Position numbers and translations under genes: made by a program
NCBI RefSeq assembly: GCF_900109735.1
Contig: NZ_FOAS01000012.1
Coordinates: 93,755 to 157,754, forward strand
Direction of reading: 5' to 3'
Source: Atopomonas hussainii
GTDB taxonomy: Bacteria > Pseudomonadota > Gammaproteobacteria > Pseudomonadales > Pseudomonadaceae
Length of the DNA stretch: 64,000 nucleotides
The notes under the pieces: model-generated
Told to the model about the DNA's origin: nothing
Seen by the model: the letters and a program-made list of their open reading frames with translations, nothing else
Databases searched by the model: none
Part shown: positions 12,561 to 20,387 of the stretch, piece by piece
How the letters are laid out: each line of letters opens with the position of its first letter
How positions within the stretch are numbered: position 1 is the first letter of the stretch

Positions 12561-14187
12561 AATCCCCGATCTTCCAACCTGAGGTAATCGGATAACGCCG
12601 ATCGCGGCCAAAGCCCCGCTGCGTCACGCGCGGGCCCACCGCCGCTTGGCGGCGTTTGTACTCGTTAAGATCCACCAAACGTACCACCTTGCGCACTACG
12701 TCCTCATCAAAGCCTTCGGCAACGATGGCATCGGCGGAGAGGTCGTACTCGATGTACAGCTTGAGGATTTCATCCAGCACGGGGTACGGCGGTAGCGAGT
12801 CTTCGTCTTTCTGATCGGGCGACAGCTCGGCTGACGGCGGACGATCAATCACTCGCTGCGGAATCACCGCGCCAAGACTGTTGCGGTATTCGCAGAGGCG
12901 GAAGACCAAGGTTTTCGGCACGTCTTTGAGCACATCAAAGCCACCGGCCATGTCGCCATACAGGGTGGCGTAGCCGACCGCCATCTCGCTCTTGTTGCCG
13001 GTGGTCAGCACCAAGTAACCCTTCTTGTTGGAGATCGCCATCAGCAAGGTGCCACGGCAACGCGCTTGCAGGTTTTCTTCGGTGGTGTCGCGGCCTAAGC
13101 CCTCGAACACAGGCGCCAGCGTCGCCTGAAAGGCCTCGACCATGTCGGCAATCGGCAGCACGCGGTAGGTCACGTTGAGCAGGCGCGCTTCTTCAGCGGC
13201 ATCATCCAAGCTCATTTGCGCGGTGTAGTGGTAGGGCATCATCACCGCCTCGACGCGCTCGGCGCCTAAGGCATCCACCGCCACGGCCAACGTCAGTGCC
13301 GAGTCGATACCGCCAGACAAACCGAGCACCACGCCTTTAAAGCGGTTTTTCTCCACATAGTCGCGCACGCCGGTGACCAGCGCCTGATACACCGAGGCTT
13401 CCAGCGCGGGCAGTTCGGCACACTTGCCGGGCAGCGCAGTCACCCGCTCAGCCACACGCAAATCCACCGGGAATAAACCAGCGACAAACGCAGGGCAGCG
13501 TTGCAACACCTCGCCCTCGGCACTCATCAGCAGCGAGCCGCCGTCGAACACTAGCTCGTCCTGCCCGCCGACTTGGTTGACATAAACAATCGGCATGCCG
13601 CCTTCGCGAGCACGCTCGGCCAGCATGGCCTCGCGCTCGCTTTGTTTGTCTAAGTGGAATGGCGAGGCATTCAAGCTCAGCATCAGCTGTGCGCCGGCGG
13701 CCTTGGCCTGCGCCATGGGCTCGGCGAACCAGATGTCTTCGCAGATGGTCAGCGCCACCGGCACGCCTTTAACCTCCAGCACGCACGGCTCGCTGCCAGC
13801 GCTGAAGTAGCGCTTCTCGTCGAACACTTGGTAGTTGGGTAGCTTTTGCTTGTAGTAGCTGGCGAGGATTTGCCCGTCGGCCAGCACAGCCGCCGCGTTA
13901 TAACGCAGCTCGCCGTCGACCCACGGATATCCAACCACCATATAAATGCCGCTCACCGCCTGCGCCAGCTCGTGCAGTGCGCGCTCGATGCGGCGTTGCA
14001 TGCTCGAGCGCAGCAGCAAGTCTTCCGGCGGGTAGCCCGACAGCGCCAGCTCAGGGAACACAATCACATCGGCGTGCTGCTCATCACGCGCCTGCTGCGC
14101 GGCGGCAATCAAGCGCGCCAAATTGCCGTGCACGTCGCCCACATGCAAATTCAGTTGGGCCATCACAATGCGCAAGGTGTCGGTCAT
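12559..14187 (-). CDS. nadE: Glutamine-dependent NAD+ synthetase
   Basis: The 542-residue two-domain enzyme has an N-terminal carbon-nitrogen hydrolase (glutaminase) domain with FPELALSGYPPEDLL (Glu), YYKQKLPNYQVFDEKRYF (Lys) and LTICEDIWF (Cys), then an ATP pyrophosphatase domain with LGLSGGIDSALTLAVAVDALG. It amidates nicotinate adenine dinucleotide with ammonia from glutamine. I place the start at 14187, where GGAG lies 7 bp upstream; the frame extends to 14202 but the extra residues (MWRAG) are not typical. Its stop lies within the shared terminator stem. Confidence 0.96.
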   Translation of the reverse strand: MTDTLRIVMAQLNLHVGDVHGNLARLIAAAQQARDEQHADVIVFPELALSGYPPEDLLLRSSMQRRIERALHELAQAVSGIYMVVGYPWVDGELRYNAAAVLADGQILASYYKQKLPNYQVFDEKRYFSAGSEPCVLEVKGVPVALTICEDIWFAEPMAQAKAAGAQLMLSLNASPFHLDKQSEREAMLAERAREGGMPIVYVNQVGGQDELVFDGGSLLMSAEGEVLQRCPAFVAGLFPVDLRVAERVTALPGKCAELPALEASVYQALVTGVRDYVEKNRFKGVVLGLSGGIDSALTLAVAVDALGAERVEAVMMPYHYTAQMSLDDAAEEARLLNVTYRVLPIADMVEAFQATLAPVFEGLGRDTTEENLQARCRGTLLMAISNKKGYLVLTTGNKSEMAVGYATLYGDMAGGFDVLKDVPKTLVFRLCEYRNSLGAVIPQRVIDRPPSAELSPDQKDEDSLPPYPVLDEILKLYIEYDLSADAIVAEGFDEDVVRKVVRLVDLNEYKRRQAAVGPRVTQRGFGRDRRYPITSGWKIGD

Positions 14188-14309
14188 ACCAGCTCTCCAC
14201 AAAACCGGCGGCCATTGTCCCGCATGCGCCAGCGCGGAACAACGGCGGATAGGCTGCGCCGCTTAAGCGCGTGGGCTACACTGGGCCACCCGCTGGAAAT
14301 GAGGTGCTC

Positions 14310-14543
14310 ATGGGATTGTTCCGCCTGCTCTTGCTCGGCGCTGTGATTGCAGCGGTTTTGCTGCTGTGGCGACGTTTTAAAAACCGCAACACCACCGCCC
14401 AACAACAGCCCACCGCCGACGAGCCCATGGTGCGCTGCCAACATTGCCGCGTGCATTTACCCAAAGCCAAGGCCATCGAAACTTCACAAGGCTGGTTCTG
14501 CAGCCAACAGCACGCCGAGGCGGGCCCGCGTGAGCCACGCTAG
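14310..14543 (+). CDS. PP0621-type membrane-anchored zinc-ribbon protein
   Basis: This 77-residue protein has one N-terminal TM helix (GLFRLLLLGAVIAAVLLLWRRF) and a C-terminal mini zinc ribbon: MVRCQHCRVHLPKAKAI...WFCSQQHAE, with CxxC, a Cys and a His as likely ligands. It resembles the PP0621 family of Pseudomonas, whose function is unknown. The ATG at 14310 has GAGG 5 bp upstream. Its end overlaps the GTG start of pilS by 14 bp, so the two are translationally linked. Confidence 0.85.
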   Translation: MGLFRLLLLGAVIAAVLLLWRRFKNRNTTAQQQPTADEPMVRCQHCRVHLPKAKAIETSQGWFCSQQHAEAGPREPR

Positions 14544-16131
14544 CACACAAACCTTCCCCCTGCGCGGCGCCACGGCGCTGCGCAGCTTGCGCCTGTATAA
14601 CCTCTACCGCGTGGTGCTGGGGCTGATTCTGGTGCTGGTGGTCAGCGGCAATATTCACCACGACTTGCTGCGCTTAAGCGATGACGACCTGTTCACCGCA
14701 CTGGCGTGGATTTACCTGATCAGCAACGTGCTGGTCAGCGTGTTGCTGTTACGCCCGCCCACCCCGCTGCTCAGTTTTAGCCTTGGCGTGTTGGATATCG
14801 GCCTACTCGGCGCCTTGTATTACAGCGCCGGCGGCGCACCGAGCGGCACCGGCAACTTGATGATCATTGCCGTGGCCATCGCCAACATTTTGGTGCCGGG
14901 GCGCATCGGTTTGCTGTTGGCCGCACTGGCGACCATGGTGGTAATGGGTGTCACCCTGCACATGAGCCTGAGTGACAGCAGCGCCAGCAGCCAGTTCTTG
15001 CAAGCGGGCACCTTAGGCGGGCTGTTCTTCGCCGCCGCGCTGTTTACCCAAGGCGTGACGCGCCGCGCGCAACAAAGCGAAAGCATTGCCGAGCAGCGCG
15101 CCGCCGACGTAGCCGGCCTGCAAGAAATGAACACGCTGATTCTGCAGCGCATGCGCACCGGCATCTTAGTGCTCGACGCCAGCCACCAAGTGCTGCTCAC
15201 CAACCCCGGTGCGCAAAGCCTGCTCGGCCAGCAGGGCTTAACCGGGCAATACTTAGACCCACTGGTGCCCGAGCTGGTCAAACGCCTACAGCAATGGCTG
15301 CACAACCCCACCCTGCGCCCGCAAAGCTTTCGCGGCCATCCCAATGGCCCTGAGTTACTGCCCAGCTTTGTGCCACTCAAGCGCGGCGAGCAAGCCAACT
15401 ACCTGGTGTTTTTAGAAGACTTATCGCAAATCGCCCAGCAAGCGCAGCAGCTCAAACTCGCTTCGCTGGGGCGCTTAACCGCCGGCATTTCGCACGAAAT
15501 TCGCAATCCCTTGGGCGCCGTCAGCCACGCCGCGCAGCTGCTGCTGGAATCGGAAGAACTCGATAAGCCCGACCGCCGTCTGGCACAGATCATTCAAGAT
15601 CACTCGCGGCGCATGAACTTAATCATCGAAAACGTCTTGCAGCTCTCACGCCGCCAAGCCGCCGAGCCACAACTGCTGGATTTAAAATATTGGCTGCACC
15701 GTTTTGCCAGCGAGTTCCGCAGCACGCATCCGCAAGCCGGTACACTGCACCTCGCCACCAGCCAAGGCTCGGTGCAAACCCGCATGGACCCCAACCAGCT
15801 AACCCAAGTACTCAGCAACTTGGTGCAAAACGGCCTACGCTACAGCCAGCAAAAGCATGGCCAAGCGCAGGTTTGGCTAAAGCTGTACAAGGACGACAAC
15901 AGCGAACTCCCCGTACTGGAAGTACTCGATGACGGCCCCGGCGTGCACCCAGAACGCCGCGAGCAACTCTTCGAGCCTTTCTACACCACCGAAAGCAAAG
16001 GTACGGGTTTGGGACTGTATATTTCCCGTGAGCTATGCGAGAGCAACCAGGCCCGCCTGGATTACCTGCCGCGCGAGGAAGGCGGCAGCTGCTTCCGTAT
16101 CACCTTTGCTCACCCGCGCAAGATGAGTTGA
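14530..16131 (+). CDS. pilS: Sensor histidine kinase PilS (type IV pilus control)
   Basis: The 533-residue kinase has about six TM helices in the first 190 residues (LVLVVSGNI..., IYLISNVLVSVLLL, GVLDIGLLGALYYS, MIIAVAIANILVPGRIGLLLAALATMVVMG), a PAS-like domain, the H-box SLGRLTAGISHEIRNPLGAVSHAAQLL with His322, and an ATPase domain with DDGPGV, FYTTESKGTGLGLYIS. PilS senses pilin in the inner membrane and acts on PilR. The GTG at 14530 inside the preceding gene is chosen because the protein then has the family length and N-terminus; the longer open frame is not conserved in character. Confidence 0.93.
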   Translation: MSHASTQTFPLRGATALRSLRLYNLYRVVLGLILVLVVSGNIHHDLLRLSDDDLFTALAWIYLISNVLVSVLLLRPPTPLLSFSLGVLDIGLLGALYYSAGGAPSGTGNLMIIAVAIANILVPGRIGLLLAALATMVVMGVTLHMSLSDSSASSQFLQAGTLGGLFFAAALFTQGVTRRAQQSESIAEQRAADVAGLQEMNTLILQRMRTGILVLDASHQVLLTNPGAQSLLGQQGLTGQYLDPLVPELVKRLQQWLHNPTLRPQSFRGHPNGPELLPSFVPLKRGEQANYLVFLEDLSQIAQQAQQLKLASLGRLTAGISHEIRNPLGAVSHAAQLLLESEELDKPDRRLAQIIQDHSRRMNLIIENVLQLSRRQAAEPQLLDLKYWLHRFASEFRSTHPQAGTLHLATSQGSVQTRMDPNQLTQVLSNLVQNGLRYSQQKHGQAQVWLKLYKDDNSELPVLEVLDDGPGVHPERREQLFEPFYTTESKGTGLGLYISRELCESNQARLDYLPREEGGSCFRITFAHPRKMS

Positions 16132-16136
16132 CCTTG

Positions 16137-17483
16137 ATGAGCCGCAAAACCGCCCTGATTGTCGATGACGAACCGGATATCCGCGAACTGCTGGAGATCA
16201 CCCTCGGGCGTATGAAGCTCGACACCCGCAGCGCGCGCAATGTGAAGGAAGCGCGCGAGATGCTCGCCCGCGAACACTTCGACCTGTGCCTGACCGACAT
16301 GCGCCTGCCCGATGGCACCGGCCTCGAGCTGGTGCAGCACATCCAAAAGCAGCACCCGCAAACCCCGGTGGCGATGATCACCGCCTACGGCAGCCTCGAC
16401 ACCGCCATCGCCGCGTTAAAAGCGGGCGCCTTCGACTACGTGACTAAGCCGGTAGAACTGCCGCGCCTGCGCGAGCTGGTCAACAGCGCGCTGAACATTC
16501 CTGCCCCCGGCGCCGCACTACCCGCTGCCGCCGAAGCCAGCCAGCAATTGCTCGGCGAATCGGCACCGATGAAGGCGCTACGCAAACAGATTCTCAAGCT
16601 CTCACGCAGCCAAGCGCCGGTGTACATCAGCGGCGAATCCGGTAGCGGTAAAGAGCGCGTCGCGCGGCTGATTCACGCCCAAGGCCCGCGCGCCGACAAG
16701 CCGTTTGTGCCGGTCAACTGCGGCGCGATTCCCAGCGAGCTGATGGAAAGCGAGTTCTTCGGCCACAAAAAAGGCAGCTTCACCGGCGCCGGCGAAGACA
16801 AGCTCGGCCTATTCCAAGCGGCCAACGGCGGCACCTTGTTCCTCGACGAAGTGGCCGATCTGCCGTTGTCGATGCAGGTCAAACTGCTGCGCGCCATTCA
16901 AGAAAAAGCCGTGCGCCCGGTCGGCGGCCAGCAAGAAATCGCCGTCGATGTGCGCATCCTAAGCGCCACCCACAAAGACCTCGCCGGCGAAGTAGCGGCC
17001 AACCACTTCCGCCAAGATCTTTACTACCGCTTAAACGTCATCGAGCTGAAAGTACCGCCGCTGCGCGAACGCCGCGAAGACGTACCGCTACTGGCCGAGC
17101 ACATCCTCAACCGCTTAGGCCAAGACCTCGACCTGCCGCCGGTGTCGCTAAGCCAAGACGCGCAAGGCAAGCTGCTCAACTACCGCTTCCCCGGCAACGT
17201 GCGCGAGCTAGAGAACCTGCTCGAACGCGCCTTCACCCTGTGTGAAGACGACATCATCGAAGCCCGCGACCTGCACTTCGCCGACGCCCCCGGCGCCATC
17301 AGCGAAGGCATGCCGACCTTGGGCCAAGTGGATAACCTTGAGGACTACCTCGAAGACATCGAACGCCGCGCCATCATGCAAGCGCTGGAAGAAACCCGCT
17401 GGAACCGCACCGCCGCCGCGCAGCGCCTTGGCCTGACCTTCCGCTCGATGCGCTATCGCTTAAAGAAATTGGGCATTGATTGA
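16137..17483 (+). CDS. pilR: Sigma-54 response regulator PilR
   Basis: At 448 residues, it has a receiver domain with phospho-acceptor Asp54 (LCLTDMRLPDG) and Lys (YVTKPVE). The AAA+ sigma-54 activation domain carries Walker A GESGSGKE, the sigma-54 loop KKGSFTGA and Walker B GGTLFLDEV. A C-terminal Fis-type helix-turn-helix follows (RTAAAQRLGLTFRSMRYRLKKLGI). It activates pilA with RpoN. The start is 5 bp after the pilS stop. pilA is not in the window. A palindromic direct repeat follows the stop by 29 bp. Confidence 0.96.
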   Translation: MSRKTALIVDDEPDIRELLEITLGRMKLDTRSARNVKEAREMLAREHFDLCLTDMRLPDGTGLELVQHIQKQHPQTPVAMITAYGSLDTAIAALKAGAFDYVTKPVELPRLRELVNSALNIPAPGAALPAAAEASQQLLGESAPMKALRKQILKLSRSQAPVYISGESGSGKERVARLIHAQGPRADKPFVPVNCGAIPSELMESEFFGHKKGSFTGAGEDKLGLFQAANGGTLFLDEVADLPLSMQVKLLRAIQEKAVRPVGGQQEIAVDVRILSATHKDLAGEVAANHFRQDLYYRLNVIELKVPPLRERREDVPLLAEHILNRLGQDLDLPPVSLSQDAQGKLLNYRFPGNVRELENLLERAFTLCEDDIIEARDLHFADAPGAISEGMPTLGQVDNLEDYLEDIERRAIMQALEETRWNRTAAAQRLGLTFRSMRYRLKKLGID

Positions 17484-17512
17484 TCACCCAGCCCACCGCC
17501 AAAACCGGCTAA

Positions 17513-17566
17513 CGTAGGCCGGGTTAGCCCACGGCGTAACCCGGCAAGCAGGCTGCAAGGCCTGCC
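17513..17566. repeat. Left copy of 54-bp direct repeat (palindromic)
   Basis: This copy is 53/54 identical to 19099-19152. Each copy has a stem gccgggtta / taacccggc with a 10-base loop, then a second short dyad around gcaggctgcaaggcctgc. It resembles REP-like extragenic palindromes. The two copies bracket the two unknown genes. Confidence 0.9.
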
Positions 17567-17637
17567 CTGCCTCATCACAGCAAATACCCAACCACCACAA
17601 AAAAAACCGAACCCCACACCATCAGGGAGTGATGCAC

Positions 17638-18645
17638 GTGACCAATCTTGCCAACTTCGACACCAGCTACTGGCAACCCAAAGACCCAGCTTGGCTGGCC
17701 GCACGGGAAGCACAGTGGCCTGAAATAGAAATACTTTTGTTTGAGCTGAACAAAAGCAAGAAGGCTGTTGGTGTTATTAAGCGCTATTTTTTTAAAGGCA
17801 CCTTGCCTGATTGGGATAAGCTCAGTGGCTGGGATAACTATGAGCGGCATTTAGACTTAATGCTGTTTCTCTATTTGCACCCCAGCCAAGACCCGGCGGT
17901 ATTAGCCCCCTTGCGCGATGCATATATTCGCTTGCGGCATGTGCAACCACGCGACATTGAAACGGGCTTTCAACAGCTCATCAGCATAGGGATGATTCAG
18001 GCGGCCGGCGGAGGGGGGCATAGGTTTCGTTATGAAACGGTGGCGAAGGCTTTACCGCATCTGCTGGCAAATTTTTCCGTAGGTGATGACGGTTTCATTA
18101 CAATTAAAGCGCATATTACGGGGCATAGTGAGCGGCTATTTCGCTTATTGTTTACCGACCCGCAGCAGCAAGTCATTAACTTGCCAAAGCGCTTGCCGGC
18201 GCAGATACCGCAGCACGGCTTTCGCGATGTCTGGGAGTGGTCGCAATGGTTGACCCTTGAGTTGCCCTTAGGGCCGTGCGCCAGCGATATGCTTTACCAA
18301 TACGATTACCCTCTGGAATTTTGGTATGCCCAGTGTGGTTGCGATTTGCCACGTTTTGATCAAGCTGCTCGCTCACCTAGAGTTGTTGAGTTATTCATCA
18401 AGGCATTCTACCGCTTTCAGCATTTCTTCGATGTGCACGCCGCAGACGACCCGCGCGCGCCCCTTGTGCGCAAAGTTGTGCAAATGCTCGACACGCGTGA
18501 GTTTGTACAGCCGGTCAAGCTGCTGTGGAATGAGGTAAAAGCCGGTGAGGTGGTGGTGACTGACCCTTGGAGCCCCGACTGCAAGCTGAAAAAGTCTGCC
18601 TTATGGAGCGCCTTTAAAATTAAACCCGAGTGGCCGAGTGTATGA
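17638..18645 (+). CDS. Unknown protein, first gene of repeat-flanked pair
   Basis: I do not recognise this 335-residue protein. It is soluble (no signal peptide or TM helix) and rich in Trp, Phe, Leu and His. The middle (RDIETGFQQLISIGMIQAAGGGGHRFRYETVAKALPHLL) could be a winged-helix-like segment, and LFIKAFYRFQHFFDVH and KLLWNEVK look helical. No catalytic motif stands out. A GTG at 17638 has AGGGAG at 8 bp, which I prefer to the ATG at 17632, where the spacing is only 2 bp. Two counted stretches are 40% and 43% G+C (17761-17820 and 17821-17880) against 63% in pilR (17161-17220), which suggests transfer. Its stop overlaps the next start (ATGA). Confidence 0.75.
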   Translation: MTNLANFDTSYWQPKDPAWLAAREAQWPEIEILLFELNKSKKAVGVIKRYFFKGTLPDWDKLSGWDNYERHLDLMLFLYLHPSQDPAVLAPLRDAYIRLRHVQPRDIETGFQQLISIGMIQAAGGGGHRFRYETVAKALPHLLANFSVGDDGFITIKAHITGHSERLFRLLFTDPQQQVINLPKRLPAQIPQHGFRDVWEWSQWLTLELPLGPCASDMLYQYDYPLEFWYAQCGCDLPRFDQAARSPRVVELFIKAFYRFQHFFDVHAADDPRAPLVRKVVQMLDTREFVQPVKLLWNEVKAGEVVVTDPWSPDCKLKKSALWSAFKIKPEWPSV

Positions 18646-19073
18646 GTGCTGCCCTGCGTTCGAGCCTGCGCATTCACCGCCGCCAGCTGGCGGCCGTGTT
18701 GCAGGCGCTGGATTACCAGCCCGATGAAGACTTCAGCTTGGCGCACAACGTGTGCGACTGCCTAAGCGACTACCATTGGTACGCCGCAGCCCCGCAGGAT
18801 GAATGGCTGAGCTTTGAGTTTGCCTCAGACGATGACGAGCAAATGGACTGGGAAGTCTTACTGACCCTCACCCCCTTTCTTGAAGAAGGCAGCTATTACG
18901 AAGAGCGCGCTGGCGATTACGTGCTTGATGCCCAAGGCCAGCAACGCACCGGGCTGATCCGCGCCTGGGTAGAGCAAGGTCAGCTCAAGGGCATGATCTA
19001 TGCGCTAGTGCCAGACCCAACCGGGTCGGCAGTGCGTGAGCCCGTCGCAGCGCTTGACCCACGGATGATTTAG
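18642..19073 (+). CDS. Unknown small acidic protein, second gene of pair
   Basis: I do not recognise this 143-residue protein. It is acidic (EFASDDDEQMDWEVLLTLTPFLEEGSYYEE) after a basic N-terminus (RSSLRIHRRQLAAVLQALDYQPDED), soluble, and looks like a compact alpha/beta protein. The ATG at 18642 overlaps the preceding stop by four bases, so its translation depends on the upstream gene. A large protein followed by a small acidic one is the layout of many toxin-immunity or effector-partner pairs, but no sequence motif supports that reading here. Confidence 0.75.
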   Translation: MSAALRSSLRIHRRQLAAVLQALDYQPDEDFSLAHNVCDCLSDYHWYAAAPQDEWLSFEFASDDDEQMDWEVLLTLTPFLEEGSYYEERAGDYVLDAQGQQRTGLIRAWVEQGQLKGMIYALVPDPTGSAVREPVAALDPRMI

Positions 19074-19098
19074 CCCGCTCACCGCGTTCTGCCAATCC

Positions 19099-19152
19099 CG
19101 TAGGCCGGGTTAGCCAACGGCGTAACCCGGCAAGCAGGCTGCAAGGCCTGCC
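19099..19152. repeat. Right copy of 54-bp direct repeat (palindromic)
   Basis: This is the second copy of the element at 17513-17566, in the same orientation; one base differs (C to A in the loop). It starts 25 bp after the stop of the unknown pair. Confidence 0.9.
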
Positions 19153-19261
19153 GGAGGCCCCTCAAACCAAGCCACCCTCGCGCTGACCGAAACGAGCCTT
19201 GAGCTACAGAGATAACTTTCGGAGTTAGCGGAAGCCTCTCATTGCGCCTTCCCGGCGCGTC

Positions 19262-19770
19262 ACTTTCTTCTTGCGTGCCCAAGAAGAAAGTAACCAAAGA
19301 AGAAGGGCACCCTGTGTCCGGGTTTGGCCTACGGCCAAACTCCCTTCGCGCCGGGCCTGCTCCACGGGTCGCGGCGAAGGGCCATCCTGGCCCATCGCCA
19401 CTCGCTCGACATCCCTGTCTCGCGCCCCGCTGCGCAAACTCTCTGCTCAGCCGAACACCAAGGGGTTGTCGCCTTCGCACGAAATGCGTTTGCCAAACAT
19501 CAACAATAGAAATACGCCGGCTCAGCAAGAGCTCACACATTGAAACCACCAAACCATCGACCTGCACCAACGCCCCCTTCAGCAGGCCGAGTGGAAGGTT
19601 TCTGCAAGAGGTTAAGCGGCAGGGATGCCGCGCAAAGCCCGATGGGCCATGGATGGCCCTTCGGGCTGGGCCTCTGGAAGAAGCCTGGAGCGAGGGTACT
19701 CGGCGCAGCCGAGCCAATGGCGGGGGCATGTTTCTTTTGCCTTCTTTTCTTTGCGCCAAAGAAAAGAAGG
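19262..19770. repeat. Structured non-coding element with hairpins at both ends
   Basis: The 822 bases from 19074 to 19895 hold no credible gene. Within them, about 510 bp start with a perfect 12-bp hairpin (actttcttcttg, 19262-19273, with 19280-19291) and end with a perfect 14-bp hairpin (19740-19753 with 19757-19770). Both are built from C/T-rich against A/G-rich arms. Inner short dyads such as ggccatggatggcc lie between them. All six frames are open for long stretches with Arg/Pro/Gly-rich translations lacking ribosome sites. Similar intergenic sequences recur in Pseudomonas and related genomes and are often miscalled as hypothetical proteins (from memory). Confidence 0.6.
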
Positions 19771-19895
19771 TCGCCGGGAGGCGAAATCAAAAACGTAACG
19801 TCAACGCCAATAATCAGCCTGACTAGAAAGCATCGTCAATGACGACCTCTGGCAAGCTTCGGAGCCACACCGACGACTAGCTGAAAAAAACTCAA

Positions 19896-20150
19896 TCACT
19901 GCGTAGCATTCGCCGTATCCGGCGCGGCACCCGGCGCCACCTGCCCTTGGCTAGCCGCCAAAAACGCCATCATTTGCACCAAGAACAAGCCCGGATCAGC
20001 ACGCTTAGCATCGTGCTTTTTAGCCACAGTGGCGGCTGCCGTCTTGGCCTCGGGCAGTTTTACCCGCGACAGTTGCAGCGATTGGTCGCTGGCCAACGCC
20101 ACAGGGCTAGCGAGAGCGAGTGAAAGAACACCAGCAAGAAAGGTACGCAT
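19896..20150 (-). CDS. Small secreted protein of unknown function
   Basis: The 84-residue product starts MRTFLAGVLSLALASPVALAS, a clean Sec signal peptide with likely cleavage after ALA. The mature part of about 64 residues is rich in Ala, Lys and Gln (LPEAKTAAATVAKKHDAKRADPGLFLVQMMAFLAASQGQVAPGAAPD). The start at 20150 has GGAG 7 bp upstream; the frame extends to 20243 without a ribosome site. I do not recognise the family. Its neighbours are the structured element and the terminator of the oxoacid dehydrogenase operon. Confidence 0.65.
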   Translation of the reverse strand: MRTFLAGVLSLALASPVALASDQSLQLSRVKLPEAKTAAATVAKKHDAKRADPGLFLVQMMAFLAASQGQVAPGAAPDTANATQ

Positions 20151-20322
20151 TAGAAGACTCCGCAAACAAAAGTGACTGCGCGGCATCCATGGTGCGCGTG
20201 GGTCTGCTTTTGGATACAAGAGCCGCGCCAAAGTTCCGTGCACGCCTCTAAACTAGGCAACCTGCGCTTTGACAGTTTGGCAATGCGGCGCTGTTTAGCC
20301 ACCTGCGGTAACAACAGTGCGC

Positions 20323-20366
20323 AAAAACTGCACAGCGCGGCAAGCGGATGCCAGCGCACTGTGCAG
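20323..20366 (-). terminator. Terminator after the E2 gene
   Basis: On the minus strand, ctgcacag plus gcgc (one bulged base) pairs with gcgctgtgcag and is followed by TTTTT. It lies 22-65 bp after the E2 stop and closes the dehydrogenase operon. Confidence 0.75.
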
Positions 20367-20387
20367 CCTTTTGAGTGCTGCCGGGTA

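Noticed and set aside
14347..14529. N-terminal extension of pilS
   Set aside because: The extra 61 codons overlap the zinc-ribbon gene in another frame, are Cys/Pro-rich and have no ribosome site; the GTG at 14530 gives the family N-terminus.
19079..19842. Six overlapping open frames of 60-226 codons on both strands
   Set aside because: All frames are open at once, the translations are Arg/Pro/Gly-rich without domains, none has a ribosome site, and they cover the inverted repeats of a structured element.
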